A stretch of 58,171 nucleotides of DNA from Acidobacteria bacterium 13_2_20CM_57_17 (GCA_001914785.1 MNDE01000117.1:1-58171); one strand, 5' to 3'; shown: positions 50,021-58,171, counted from the first letter of the stretch. The notes: generated from the sequence alone by a model not told the origin. A program made the numbers and translations.

Positions 50021-52072
50021 CTAATTCTTGGCCTTGCAGCCCGGATCGCCCCGAACGCCCTTCGCGGGGCTTCCAAAGCATAGCTTTGCGTGCCCTTTGA
50101 TGTCCCCCGTACGAGTGGCGAACTGCGTGCCGTCGAATGTCTTGAACAGCCCGAGGCCTCCCACCTGACGGGCAATCGTCGCCAGCGCGTCCTGAGCACT
50201 GGCAGGGCCTGTGGACGCATTCTGCGTCGGGTCGGTCACGCAACTTCCCGTGCAACCGTCGGCGTAGCCGACGAGCACGCGCCCGAGTTTATCCACGGTA
50301 ATGTCGTTGAAATCAAGCAGATTGCGGCACGGGTTGCTTCCTCCCTGGTTCCAGATGCAGCCTCGCTGGACTGGGTCCGCGGGAGTTGCGTCAACGGTCG
50401 TCCAGGTGAGGCCGGAGTCGTAAGTGAAGGCCACATAGAGGTGCCAGACCCCCTGAAAGTCGGCCGACTGCGTATCACCCGTGGTCTGAGTGCCAAGGAA
50501 GGCAAAGGCCGCGCGATCATCGTCGCCGGCGATCACTTCGGCAAACTCCGTGTTCTGCACTCCGAACGGAGTCCCCGCATCCTCGGACTTCGACCAGTGC
50601 AAGCCGCGGTCGGCCGAAACTGCAATCTTGGCATGGCCGTCCGAGTTCACATACCCGAAGTAGATGGTATTGTTTGCTCCTTCTGCAACCGACGGGTCCG
50701 TGCCGGGGCTGATGCTCTCGCCGTCCGGCACCGTGCGCACCACCCAGCTCAAACCATTGTCCGTAGAAACGGCCACGCCTGGTCGGTTGACGCTGTTGGC
50801 GTCGAAGCAGCTTTCGTTGGGAACGTAAACGGTGCCGTCGGGCGAAACTCGCACGTGACCGTGCAAACCCCCGCAAGTACCGGGCGCAATGGGAACGTCT
50901 ACGCCATTAACATGGGCAAAAGTATAGATGGGAATGCCGGGCCCGAAGGTCAGGCCGCCGTCATCGCTGCGCGAGCAGAACGCCGTTACAATGTCCTGCG
51001 AACAGTAATAAATCGCATGCGGGTACCTTGTTGGCGTTAGCGGCGCTGGAAAGGCGTAAGGACCTCCACCCACCGTCTGATGGTCGACGCCCGCAGGTTG
51101 GCCGGACCCCTGCGTAGGAAGCCAGTTGTTGCCATCGTCGTCGCTGAAGGAAAGCTCGCTGGTGACCAGGTTGAGCTGCGAGGAAAACAGGCGATTGGGC
51201 CCGCCAAAATGTCCGTCGTCAACGAACATAATCGGGTCCAGGCTCACGCGCGCGAAGGGCGAACGCTTGTCCTCCCAAAACGGCGTGGCTGGGTTCACGC
51301 TGTCGTCAAAAGTCACGCGCAATGTATGGTTTCCCGCCTCGATAAACGCCTTGCCGGTGTTCCAGTCAACCCCAATGGACGGCTCTCCTGCGGCGTGCTC
51401 CGCGGCAGTCGTTGAACCTGTCGATGGCTGGATGCAACTGGGTGGTTGTTGCGTTCCCGCACAGTCATCGGGAGCAGGATAATTGATAAAAGTTGGGGCG
51501 CCAGGAGCCGGGGGAGGAGGTATCGGGGCCGTGGGCCTGGGTGCAATCGTTAGCGTAACCGCCACATGAGCCGCGGTCGGCACCGGGGCCAGCGCGGCAA
51601 CGGAGCGAATGTGCCATAGCCCGTCAATGGGATCGGTGACCGTGAGGACCTCTTGGCCCGTTCCGGTTGAAGTGGTATCAGGCGAGCCCGGGCCGTGGTC
51701 GGCTCCGCTGGGGCTGATGGCGAAGATGTCCAGATCCGTTGGCAGCGTGCTTGTCCAAGTGTATTGAAAGGTGAGATTGGCCGTCATGGTCTGATAGAAC
51801 GTGGCCGCAGGGGCGGGGAGTACCATGGTCAAATCGTGGTCATCGCACACGCCCGGCGGACAGATATCTTGCATCCCCACGTTTATCACCGTCCCGCCAC
51901 TCACCGGAGCAAAGTCCCATGCCAATGGGCCTGAACTGCTGCTGATCGTGCTGCTGGGAGGCGTTCCGACTTGCGCCCACACGGGGGGCAGGTTAGTGAC
52001 GAACAACGCTACGGTCGAAACGAGAACCAGAACGACGAATGAAGTCCACAAGTAGAACCGAATAGCTTTCAT
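50021..52072 (-). CDS. Secreted sialidase-like Asp-box (BNR) beta-propeller protein
   Basis: The 683-residue product has an N-terminal signal/transmembrane segment (about 7-34) and a beta-sandwich region (about 60-165) resembling pre-peptidase C-terminal domains. A propeller follows with several Asp-box turns: SFSDDDGNNW, SRSDDGGLTF, VSTDNGLSWV, VSADRGLHWS and YDSGLTWT. Asp-box proteins include sialidases and many non-enzymatic binding proteins. The arginine triad of true sialidases was not located, so enzymatic activity is uncertain. GGAGG precedes ATG 52072. It diverges from the TonB-dependent receptor, hinting at joint handling of a surface polymer. Confidence 0.82.
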   Translation of the reverse strand: MKAIRFYLWTSFVVLVLVSTVALFVTNLPPVWAQVGTPPSSTISSSSGPLAWDFAPVSGGTVINVGMQDICPPGVCDDHDLTMVLPAPAATFYQTMTANLTFQYTWTSTLPTDLDIFAISPSGADHGPGSPDTTSTGTGQEVLTVTDPIDGLWHIRSVAALAPVPTAAHVAVTLTIAPRPTAPIPPPPAPGAPTFINYPAPDDCAGTQQPPSCIQPSTGSTTAAEHAAGEPSIGVDWNTGKAFIEAGNHTLRVTFDDSVNPATPFWEDKRSPFARVSLDPIMFVDDGHFGGPNRLFSSQLNLVTSELSFSDDDGNNWLPTQGSGQPAGVDHQTVGGGPYAFPAPLTPTRYPHAIYYCSQDIVTAFCSRSDDGGLTFGPGIPIYTFAHVNGVDVPIAPGTCGGLHGHVRVSPDGTVYVPNESCFDANSVNRPGVAVSTDNGLSWVVRTVPDGESISPGTDPSVAEGANNTIYFGYVNSDGHAKIAVSADRGLHWSKSEDAGTPFGVQNTEFAEVIAGDDDRAAFAFLGTQTTGDTQSADFQGVWHLYVAFTYDSGLTWTTVDATPADPVQRGCIWNQGGSNPCRNLLDFNDITVDKLGRVLVGYADGCTGSCVTDPTQNASTGPASAQDALATIARQVGGLGLFKTFDGTQFATRTGDIKGHAKLCFGSPAKGVRGDPGCKAKN

Positions 52073-52447
52073 GCAAACCTCCGCCCGAGTATTTGGCCTC
52101 TTGACTGGCTCACACCCTAGGAATGGGCTCAAAAGTACCGGCGAGATAAGTTCGTACTCGGTAGGGCATTTTCCTACAATCGGGTCGCAACCTGATTCAT
52201 CGCTGCTGCGTATACCCTAGTTCTCAGCCGTAACAGCGGCAATCGAAGTAGGCGGCACAAATCCGTGAGTTTGTGCAAATCAAGGATATTCAGCGCGCGG
52301 CATCACTCCTGGTAACCACGGAGATCGGAAACCGACCCGCTACTTAGAGGCGACCATAAGGATGGCCCGCCGGGCCGTGCTAGACTACCGTTTTCTTTGG
52401 GTGTCCCATTCCCGCGGGAACGAAATCATCGTTGGAGGTCGACGAGA
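52073..52447. other. Divergent promoter region between the Asp-box protein and the TonB receptor
   Basis: This 375-bp gap holds no gene. It contains a 7-bp-stem hairpin at 52255-52276 and a perfect 12-bp palindrome at 52409-52420, which lies 28 bp before the receptor start and could be an operator. No consensus promoter was recognised. Confidence 0.45.
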
Positions 52448-54682
52448 ATGCGTTGTTCCTACTGGGGTGTTGCCTTTCTCCTTTTGTCTTCTTGTGGCTC
52501 GGCGTTTGCCCAAACGATTGTGGAGGGTATGGTTCACGACAATTCCGGCAGCGCTGTCGCGAACGCCTCCATCTTCTTGGGACACCCGGACGTGGTGGCC
52601 GTCCTTACCACCATCACGGACGCGGATGGAAAGTTTCGAATCTCTGCCGTCGAGGCCGGAGCCTACCGTCTCCGCGTGCAGGCTACCGGCTATTACGTCT
52701 CTACTTATGACTTTGTGTTGCGGTCCCGCCAGCCCGTTTCGCTTAGTATTGACCTGCAAAAAGAGGAAACCGTTCGCCAGTCCGTGGAAGTTTCTGCCCG
52801 CTATTTGACTGTCGACCCGGAGAAAACCGGCAGCTCTTACACTTTTTCGCGGCAGGATCTCGAGCGCCTGCCGGATCCCCTGGTGGAGAGCACCAACGAC
52901 CTGGTCAACAACCTGATGCCCGGCGCGAGCGACAGCCACGACAATTTTCTGGCTGTGCGTGGCACGGAATTCTCGCTGCACGAGTTCATCAACGGCGTCT
53001 CTTTTCTCGACAACACGCAGCCTCAGTTTTCCGCTGGAGTTAGCCCGCAAATTTTCGAAACCGTGGACTTGATGACCGGCGGATTCACGCCGGAATATGG
53101 CAATCGCTTTGGCGGCGTCCTCGATATCACCACGCGTTCCGGAGCCGATCTCGCAGGACACGGCGACTTAAATTTCCGCGGCGCTACGCTGGATAACTAC
53201 GACTTAAACGCCGACTACGGCGGACAAGCGGGCCGGCTCGGCTATTACTTTTTCGTGGACGGTTTCACTTCCGGGCGCTATCTCGATCCGCCCGAGCCGC
53301 AAGAGCTTTTTGACTTTGGCAAAGGCTCGCGAGCCGCCGCGCAGTTCGATTGGCACGCGGGGAACAAAGACTCGTTCAAATTGCTCATGATGGGTTCTGG
53401 CGCCAATTTTCAGCAGCCCAATATTACCGATGATCAGCTCGTCGGCCGCGACGCTCAGCGCCACCTGCGCCAATACACTGCGATCCTGGGATGGCTGCAC
53501 ACTTTTTCTCCACAAACTTTGCTTCAAACTTCGGTCTACCAGCGCACCAGCTCCGATAAAGTTCTCCCCACGACCGATCCGGTCACGCCACTTTCGGACG
53601 CCTCGCGCGCGTCCTTAACTCTTGGCGTCAAGAGCGACCTCTCGCACTCCTGGCGTGGACATCTTTTCAAGGCCGGCGTTGATTTTGTCCGGCTGCGCGA
53701 AGGAGAAAGTTTCTTCTTCGACAGCCGCGGCGACCCGGATGTATTTCCTCCGTTTAAGGGATGGGGCAAGGGCGGGCAAGCCAGCTTCTATGTTCAGGAT
53801 CATTTTTCTCTGCTTCGAAACCTGATTGTCGACGCCGGACTTCGCTACGATCACTTCGACTTGGTGGATGCAGACCAGCAAGCCAGCCCGCGCGTTGGCC
53901 TGGCGTATCATCTCGCAAAAACAAAATCGGTGATTCACGCGGCCTACAATCGCTTGTTTTCTCCGCCACCCATCGAATATTCACTGCTCGCCAGCTTCAT
54001 CGGCAATAACGCCATCGATCCCGCGCAGCGCGTCGGCAACGTGCGTCCCTACACACAAAATTATTACGAGTTGGGTTGGTCACAGGAATTGGCGCCGCGC
54101 GTGAGCCTGGAGCTCAACGCTTACCTGCATACGGGCAGGAATAGTTTTGAGAACCACGAGATCTCCATCTCGCGGATTTTCGTGCCCATCAATTTTGACA
54201 GCGCTCGTTCGAAAGGTCTGGAACTCGTCGTTAATATGCGCCAGTTGGAACGCGTGGGAATCTCCGGCCGCTTTCAGTATGCGCTGGGAAAAACGTATTT
54301 CTACGGCCCGATTACGGGAGGTTTCGCGGGCGATGAGCCGCTCGTCGCGGGCGAAAAAATTATTCCGGCGTTTGATCAGACGCACACCGGAACGGGGCAG
54401 ATTTTTTATCGCAACCGCTGGCGCGGTTTCTGGGCGGGAAGCACGATGCGCTACGGAAGCGGCACCATCGTCGAACATGGGCCGCGCTTGCCGCAACATT
54501 TTACGGCCGACCTGGGCACGGGCCTAACGCTCTGGAAAGCCGAGCCGCGTTCCTTCGATCTGGAATTCGACATTACAAACGTCAGCAACAACATTTACAA
54601 AATCGCCAAAGAGAGCGAAGAGATTCCCATCCAGTACGCGCCGTCGCGCACGGTGGGTGGCAGCCTGAAACTTCATTTCTAA
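52448..54682 (+). CDS. TonB-dependent receptor with carboxypeptidase-regulatory-like domain
   Basis: This 744-residue outer-membrane receptor has a signal peptide (about 1-21) and a CarboxypepD_reg-like domain (about 23-105; VEGMVHDNSGSAVANASIF, GKFRISAVEAGAYRLRV). A plug domain (about 125-225, including LMTGGFTPEYGNRFGGVLDI) and a C-terminal barrel ending VGGSLKLHF with a terminal Phe follow. Such receptors import large or scarce solutes using TonB energy; the substrate is unknown. The start at 52448 has GGAGG 9 nt upstream. A 33-bp hairpin with no T-tract (54817-54849) lies downstream. Confidence 0.9.
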   Translation: MRCSYWGVAFLLLSSCGSAFAQTIVEGMVHDNSGSAVANASIFLGHPDVVAVLTTITDADGKFRISAVEAGAYRLRVQATGYYVSTYDFVLRSRQPVSLSIDLQKEETVRQSVEVSARYLTVDPEKTGSSYTFSRQDLERLPDPLVESTNDLVNNLMPGASDSHDNFLAVRGTEFSLHEFINGVSFLDNTQPQFSAGVSPQIFETVDLMTGGFTPEYGNRFGGVLDITTRSGADLAGHGDLNFRGATLDNYDLNADYGGQAGRLGYYFFVDGFTSGRYLDPPEPQELFDFGKGSRAAAQFDWHAGNKDSFKLLMMGSGANFQQPNITDDQLVGRDAQRHLRQYTAILGWLHTFSPQTLLQTSVYQRTSSDKVLPTTDPVTPLSDASRASLTLGVKSDLSHSWRGHLFKAGVDFVRLREGESFFFDSRGDPDVFPPFKGWGKGGQASFYVQDHFSLLRNLIVDAGLRYDHFDLVDADQQASPRVGLAYHLAKTKSVIHAAYNRLFSPPPIEYSLLASFIGNNAIDPAQRVGNVRPYTQNYYELGWSQELAPRVSLELNAYLHTGRNSFENHEISISRIFVPINFDSARSKGLELVVNMRQLERVGISGRFQYALGKTYFYGPITGGFAGDEPLVAGEKIIPAFDQTHTGTGQIFYRNRWRGFWAGSTMRYGSGTIVEHGPRLPQHFTADLGTGLTLWKAEPRSFDLEFDITNVSNNIYKIAKESEEIPIQYAPSRTVGGSLKLHF

Positions 54683-54816
54683 TTTCCTGAAAAGCCGCCA
54701 CCCGTTGGGCTGGTCAACACCTGCCGAAAACCTGGAAAAAAGGAGGCCAACACTCGCTTGAATTCTGAGACGCGCGGCGTGGGGCCGAAGTTACAACTGA
54801 CTCACCTAAAATTCTC

Positions 54817-54849
54817 GGAGGGCGCTGCGAAAAAATCGGAGCGCCTTCC
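54817..54849. terminator. Stem-loop downstream of the TonB receptor
   Basis: A 10-bp stem with one G:U pair (54817-54826 with 54840-54849) and an A-rich 13-nt loop lies between the converging TonB receptor and DUF6159 genes, directly abutting the heptamer array. Without a T-tract its role as a terminator is doubtful. Confidence 0.35.
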
Positions 54850-54940
54850 AGGTTAATGTTACGTCTCGCGCGTTACGCCCTGGGCGTTAGGTCTTGCGTG
54901 TTGCGCCTTGGCCGTTAGGCTTTTGGCGTTAGCCCTTAGG
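54850..54940. repeat. Degenerate tandem heptamer array (13 units)
   Basis: Thirteen consecutive 7-bp words without indels run from 54850 to 54940. On the plus strand they read as variants of CGTTAGG or CGTTACG (for example 54871, 54885, 54913 and 54927). The last units run through the stop codon and final codons of the DUF6159 gene, whose TAA (54929-54931) is part of a repeat unit. Confidence 0.75.
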
Positions 54941-55783
54941 CGCCCAGGCTGAGGCGATCAGGTCATGCGAGAAGGCTGGCGGCACCTGCTTGAAGCAGGC
55001 GTAGCGATAGAGCGCCGCGTTGAAAATTCCTCCCACGGCAGACATAAACACTGAGAGCAGGAGGAAATAACCGAACATGATGACCAAGCCGATGAGCAAG
55101 CCGGCCACGCCACCAAGATAAGCAGCAACAATCACCAAGCCGATTCCGGGCAGCATAAGCATCATGGAAACGAGGCTGAGGCTGAAGCCGCCGATGACTT
55201 TTTCTCCCCAAGTGTCGCGGAAGAGCTTGGAGGAGCGCTTCACGGCGGCGATGGGAGTGAGGTCCTCGAAGGCCAGGACGGGAACGACAAAGTAACAAGC
55301 CAGCGTCCAGACTACTCCGATGATGCGCATGATCAAACGGCCGAGCAGGCCCATGCGCTCTTCGAGCGTGCGCAGTATGACGCCGACCGTGGCGGCGACG
55401 AACGCCCACTGCAGAATAGTGCCTTTGCGCGTCCAAGCGAGCTCGAGGCCGTCGCGGAAGGTCCATGTGCCGCCCATCAAGCGGCTGTTGGCGACGCCGA
55501 CGAGAGCGACGTTGAAGAACACGATCACAAAATAGTTCACAACGTACAAAGCGAACATGCCGAGCATAAACATCGGCGACTGGTTCGGATGGAAGTGCTC
55601 GCCGGCAGCCAAAGCCGAGGCCCGGGCCGGCATCATCAAGAACGCGCCGCCCGTGGCGATAATGGTCGTGACGATAAAGCAGGCAATGGCCGAGAGCACC
55701 GGAAACAACATCAATTGTTTGTCGGAACGAAGAATGGCAAAGCTCTGCTTAACGAGCTCCCAACTACGAGAGAACTTACCCAT
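54929..55783 (-). CDS. DUF6159-like polytopic membrane protein
   Basis: The 284-residue inner-membrane product has about six helices: residues near 27-50, 75-97, 120-145, 155-172, 195-225 and 230-255. It begins MGKFSRSWELVKQSF and ends FKQVPPAFSHDLIASAWAPKG, which resembles the uncharacterised DUF6159 family. GGGAGGG lies about 5 nt before ATG 55783; the frame upstream is open but not conserved-looking. The 3' end lies inside a heptamer array. A strong promoter 500 bp upstream may transcribe it. Function is unknown. Confidence 0.8.
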   Translation of the reverse strand: MGKFSRSWELVKQSFAILRSDKQLMLFPVLSAIACFIVTTIIATGGAFLMMPARASALAAGEHFHPNQSPMFMLGMFALYVVNYFVIVFFNVALVGVANSRLMGGTWTFRDGLELAWTRKGTILQWAFVAATVGVILRTLEERMGLLGRLIMRIIGVVWTLACYFVVPVLAFEDLTPIAAVKRSSKLFRDTWGEKVIGGFSLSLVSMMLMLPGIGLVIVAAYLGGVAGLLIGLVIMFGYFLLLSVFMSAVGGIFNAALYRYACFKQVPPAFSHDLIASAWAPKG

Positions 55784-56556
55784 CGCACCCTCCCACGCAA
55801 ATAAACGTACTCGGAAACGACGGAACCGTGGCCTAGGAACAGCTTGGCGGAGGGAACTGCCAGCTCCAATAGTACGTCCGATGCACTCCCTCCGGACAGG
55901 TAACGCTTCGGATAAAAGCGCGATCGGGGAATTGTGTTGGGTTGGCCTGGCGGCCCTCCACCCCCGCGTTTGTTGTAAATGTTGCATATAAAGGGTTTAG
56001 CCGATGCGTAAGTCTTTTGTTTGCAACACTTGGCGTGACGATCCACAAATGTTGCAGGGAAATGACTTAGAGACGAGAAACTTAAGGGGTAATGAAGCAA
56101 CGATGTGAGAAACAGAGGGCCCCTACCACCATTCTTGTAAAAGGTTGAGGTGACAGGGGTTAGAGGGCAGGGGTCGGCAAAAGCATTGACAGGAAAGGGC
56201 TTACGGGAATAGTGAGTGGGGGCAACGGGGCACAGACTCGGAAAAGTGAAGACGAGGCGAGGATGCGACGTGAGATACACAAAACAGAATAGCACAAAGT
56301 TAAACAGTTGTCAATTTATTTGTTGTGTATGATTCGAATTGAGCGGGAAAGTGCTGGAAAGAGTAGAGTTGCGGGATCGAAGATCGAAAATCCAAAGTAC
56401 GCGAAAATATGCGCTTGGCAGGTTGATTCTAGCCCATCCCGTGCGGCCATGACCTGCATCGCTCCTCCGTTATAGACCGCCCACTAAATTGGAGGTTTCC
56501 CCTGTATATGAAGTCCAGAGGCTTGCGTCCTTACAATACAGAAGGAGACCGAACCG
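55784..56556. other. Intergenic region with a strong promoter and degenerate repeats
   Basis: These 773 bp hold no convincing gene. The 194-codon minus frame covering most of it has a composition unlike protein and overlaps the DUF6159 start. Two related words (about 55953-55987 and 56117-56150) share a CAAC-TTT-ACAA core followed by a G-rich run on the minus strand. A promoter at 56286-56314 points left. Confidence 0.5.
56286..56314 (-). promoter_or_regulatory. Strong leftward promoter with a long leader
   Basis: On the minus strand a perfect TTGACA (56309-56314) and TATTCT (56286-56291) are exactly 17 bp apart, preceded by an AT-rich UP-like stretch. Transcription would begin near 56279, leaving about 500 nt before the DUF6159 start codon. 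Confidence 0.55.
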
Positions 56557-56799
56557 ATGATGAGAGCTACTTCAGGTCTGATGAATGAGGCCATAGAACA
56601 AGTCGTCGAACTCTCGGCGGACGCGCACATCCAAAGACGAATGACGGTTAAGGGTTCTCCGGAATTCCACAAGCTGACCGGAGCGATAGCAGCCTACGGA
56701 AAAACGCTCGCGGTCCTCACTGAGCTTCAAGAGCGCGAAGAGTTTTTCGCGCTGATCGGCGAGGGCGGCATACCCGCTTGCCTGCAACCGGTTTGTTGA
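56557..56799 (+). CDS. Small protein of unknown function (80 aa)
   Basis: The 80-residue product is probably all-helical (NEAIEQVVELSADAHIQRRM; GAIAAYGKTLAVLTELQEREEFFALI) and has a Gly/Cys-containing tail. AAGGAG stands about 8 nt before the ATG, a good ribosome site. A 33-codon zinc-ribbon gene follows after 18 bp, so the two form a mini-operon. No family is recognised. A phage or plasmid origin is possible given the neighbourhood, but no mobile gene is seen. Confidence 0.6.
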   Translation: MMRATSGLMNEAIEQVVELSADAHIQRRMTVKGSPEFHKLTGAIAAYGKTLAVLTELQEREEFFALIGEGGIPACLQPVC

Positions 56800-56817
56800 A
56801 GAAAAGGCGGTTTTGGT

Positions 56818-56919
56818 ATGTGGCGTAAGAATTGTCCCGTCTGCCGGCAACCCATGGCAAAGAAACATCCCACCGAGACGGTTCCTTGCCCCTGCGGGAA
56901 GTACGTTTGGAAGGGGTAG
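56818..56919 (+). CDS. 33-residue zinc-ribbon-like mini-protein
   Basis: ATG at 56818 to TAG at 56919 encodes 33 residues with CPVC near the start and CPCG near the end (KNCPVCRQPM ... TVPCPCGKYVWKG). This is a minimal treble-clef or zinc-ribbon pattern. Lys-rich stretches between the knuckles suggest nucleic-acid contact. AAGGCGG precedes the ATG by about 9 nt. It lies 18 bp behind the 80-residue gene. Such tiny ribbons are usually missed by gene finders. No function is claimed. Confidence 0.5.
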   Translation: MWRKNCPVCRQPMAKKHPTETVPCPCGKYVWKG

Positions 56920-56937
56920 GTGTCCTGCCGCCCGCCG

Positions 56938-57894
56938 TCAGGTTGAAAAGTCGAAGCGAAGCTTGAACGCCTTCACAGGGTACAGAATCTCGAGTTCAGG
57001 AGTGATCAAAGGACAGTAGCGATCAAGTGGAACCGCGATCACGCCATCTTTACATAACGCTCCGAAAACAAACTGGAGCAACGATATACTCAATGGAATC
57101 CGTTCTCGACCCAGCAAGGCGATTTCCGCGTCCATGTGTCTTGAAACGACTTCCGCAATGTCGTTAGGTCGCTTCCCCTTCGACCAGGGTGAGGATCGAA
57201 CCATCGCGAAAACATTATCGCCAAATCGACTCCAAATTGGCTGCAACACGTCGTCGTAGCGCGCCTTTAGGTCAAGGATGTCTTTCGTGATTGTCTCAAT
57301 CTGCTTGACGCGCTCGCTGATCTGCATCCACGGCAAGACTTCCATATTTGCCATGCGGTCGAGAAAGGCGTCAGGGAAGTTGCCGACTTTCAGGCTGGGG
57401 TCAGAGGGAGCCAGTCTTTCCGGAGGTTTTCCGAGCCGCTCAAATACGATGTTGCAAAGTTTCTTGTTGAAGCGGATCAAAACTTTGCGCTGTGAAGCGT
57501 TGTACACACCAAAAAGCAGGTGCCCTTCGTAGCCAGGGTCCACCGTCGTACCGGTCAGTAGAATCACGCCTTCGTAGGACAGCGCGCGTTTGGAACCGAT
57601 GCGTGCACAGACATTGTCTGGCAGCCAAAGCTTTTCATACGAGATTATCCCACCGTATGCGCCAGGCCCAAGTTCCATGGCGTCTTTTCTAAGGTCTATC
57701 TCGACCCCATCGCCGCCGATGACACCTTTCGTGCCTACGCGAATATCGTAACTTGACGCTTCAAGGGACGACTGCTGGAAGGTTTCCTTCGAGATGAGCC
57801 AATTGCGTTCGATTGCATCCTGGATCTCTTTATCGACTAGGATGCCTGAGACACCTGCATTCTCGGGGAATAGCAGTGGTTGGCGCTCAACCAT
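56938..57894 (-). CDS. dCTP deaminase/dUTPase-fold protein with extra C-terminal domain
   Basis: The 318-residue product has an N-terminal trimeric dCTP-deaminase/dUTPase-like domain (about 15-160; SSYDIRVGTKG, IGSKRALSYEGVILL, TVDPGYEGHLLFGVYN, KKLCNIVFERL). A predicted helical coiled-coil segment follows (about 188-225), then an unknown region to residue 318 ending in a beta-rich tail. By alignment to E. coli Dcd the catalytic Glu of the LEFYN block is a Gly (Gly129), and the RSS-LAR arginines are not clearly kept, so classical deamination is doubtful. A promoter lies 23-51 bp upstream. It could be a nucleotide sensor or a defence protein; no evidence separates these. Confidence 0.75.
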   Translation of the reverse strand: MVERQPLLFPENAGVSGILVDKEIQDAIERNWLISKETFQQSSLEASSYDIRVGTKGVIGGDGVEIDLRKDAMELGPGAYGGIISYEKLWLPDNVCARIGSKRALSYEGVILLTGTTVDPGYEGHLLFGVYNASQRKVLIRFNKKLCNIVFERLGKPPERLAPSDPSLKVGNFPDAFLDRMANMEVLPWMQISERVKQIETITKDILDLKARYDDVLQPIWSRFGDNVFAMVRSSPWSKGKRPNDIAEVVSRHMDAEIALLGRERIPLSISLLQFVFGALCKDGVIAVPLDRYCPLITPELEILYPVKAFKLRFDFST

Positions 57895-58171
57895 ATTGCG
57901 TCACGGGCGCGCGGGAAGTATAGCTATCATCGGATTAGTAAGCAATTGATACCTAGGAATCGACTAAGCTGCGCGTTGCACGATTTGTGCAGGATGCATC
58001 GGCCCGTTTTTTCCCTTCTTCCGGGCTCACGTCGCCGGAAAGTCATCCAGAATGCTCCCATAGAGGCAGGCCCCGTAGAAAGCATTGAGAGACCACATTT
58101 TCCACTATTAGAATACACTGGGCGAATGTAAAGCGAAAGATTGAAAGTCGGTGTCATACGCCAAGAATAGG
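57895..58171. other. Right-edge sequence without a gene call
   Basis: This stretch contains the promoter of the dCTP-deaminase-like gene and then about 220 bp of AT-richer sequence running off the window. A 76-codon minus frame has no recognisable features and is not called. Confidence 0.4.
57917..57945 (-). promoter_or_regulatory. Promoter of the dCTP-deaminase-like gene
   Basis: On the minus strand TTGCTT (57940-57945) and TATACT (57917-57922) are exactly 17 bp apart. The leader would be about 16 nt with no Shine-Dalgarno. Confidence 0.45.

Noticed and set aside
55711..56295. A 194-codon minus-strand frame starting just below a strong promoter
   Set aside because: It overlaps the DUF6159 start, lacks a ribosome site and has repeat-like composition, so I treat the region as a non-coding leader or repeat.
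1..58171. CRISPR arrays, insertion sequences, prophage genes, tRNA or rRNA genes
   Set aside because: No regularly spaced direct repeats, transposase or integrase motifs, or cloverleaf-like sequences were recognised by eye; a tRNAscan or Infernal run would settle the RNA part.

Overview
The window is a gene-dense bacterial chromosome segment whose content points to the phylum Acidobacteriota. The main reasons are two tandem ADOP-type permeases under a PadR regulator, a TonB-dependent receptor with an N-terminal carboxypeptidase-regulatory-like domain, a secreted Asp-box (sialidase-like) protein, a GH44 lipoprotein, several outer-membrane barrels, and housekeeping genes of Gram-negative type. 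This assignment is inference from gene families. No rRNA, tRNA, insertion sequence, integrase or CRISPR array was recognised.

Layout. 1-9.9 kb is a pyrimidine region. On the minus strand a PafA-like phosphatase, a small secreted protein, pyrD, rlpA, pyrF, selB and tatA run leftwards, with a consensus-like promoter in front of rlpA. On the plus strand pyrR-pyrB-pyrC form an overlapping operon. 10-24 kb is mixed housekeeping: thiD, glutamate dehydrogenase, serS, glmM, thiE, an AI-2E family permease, an S1/P1 nuclease and a cytochrome c/outer-membrane barrel pair. It also holds a VOC/hydrolase operon facing a MarR gene across a perfect palindrome. 24-35.6 kb holds a large TPR protein, rnhB, the padR-ADOP-ADOP operon (strong promoter covered by inverted repeats) and an S9 peptidase.

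35.6-49 kb contains the usual bacterial order ffh-rpsP-khpA-rimM-trmD-rplS, all on the minus strand and in order but spread over about 13 kb. The inserted genes are a serine hydrolase and a GH44 enzyme (both antisense), a MacB-like permease pair, an outer-membrane barrel, and a translationally coupled ATP-grasp ligase plus flavin-dependent (LLM) monooxygenase. That last pair is the best candidate for an undescribed small-molecule pathway. 49-58 kb is more accessory: secreted proteins, a TonB receptor, a DUF6159-like membrane protein, a 13-unit heptamer array, a strong promoter with a leader of about 500 nt and no recognisable gene, two very small genes, and a dCTP-deaminase-fold protein with an extra C-terminal domain.

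Together the genes cover de novo pyrimidine synthesis (pyrR, B, C, D and F; carAB, pyrE and pyrK are not here), ribosome and SRP assembly, cell-envelope work (glmM, rlpA, tatA, permeases, barrels) and secreted polymer or peptide degradation. Start codons were moved from the longest reading frame wherever a Shine-Dalgarno sequence or family length argued for it. All promoter, operator and terminator calls were made by eye.
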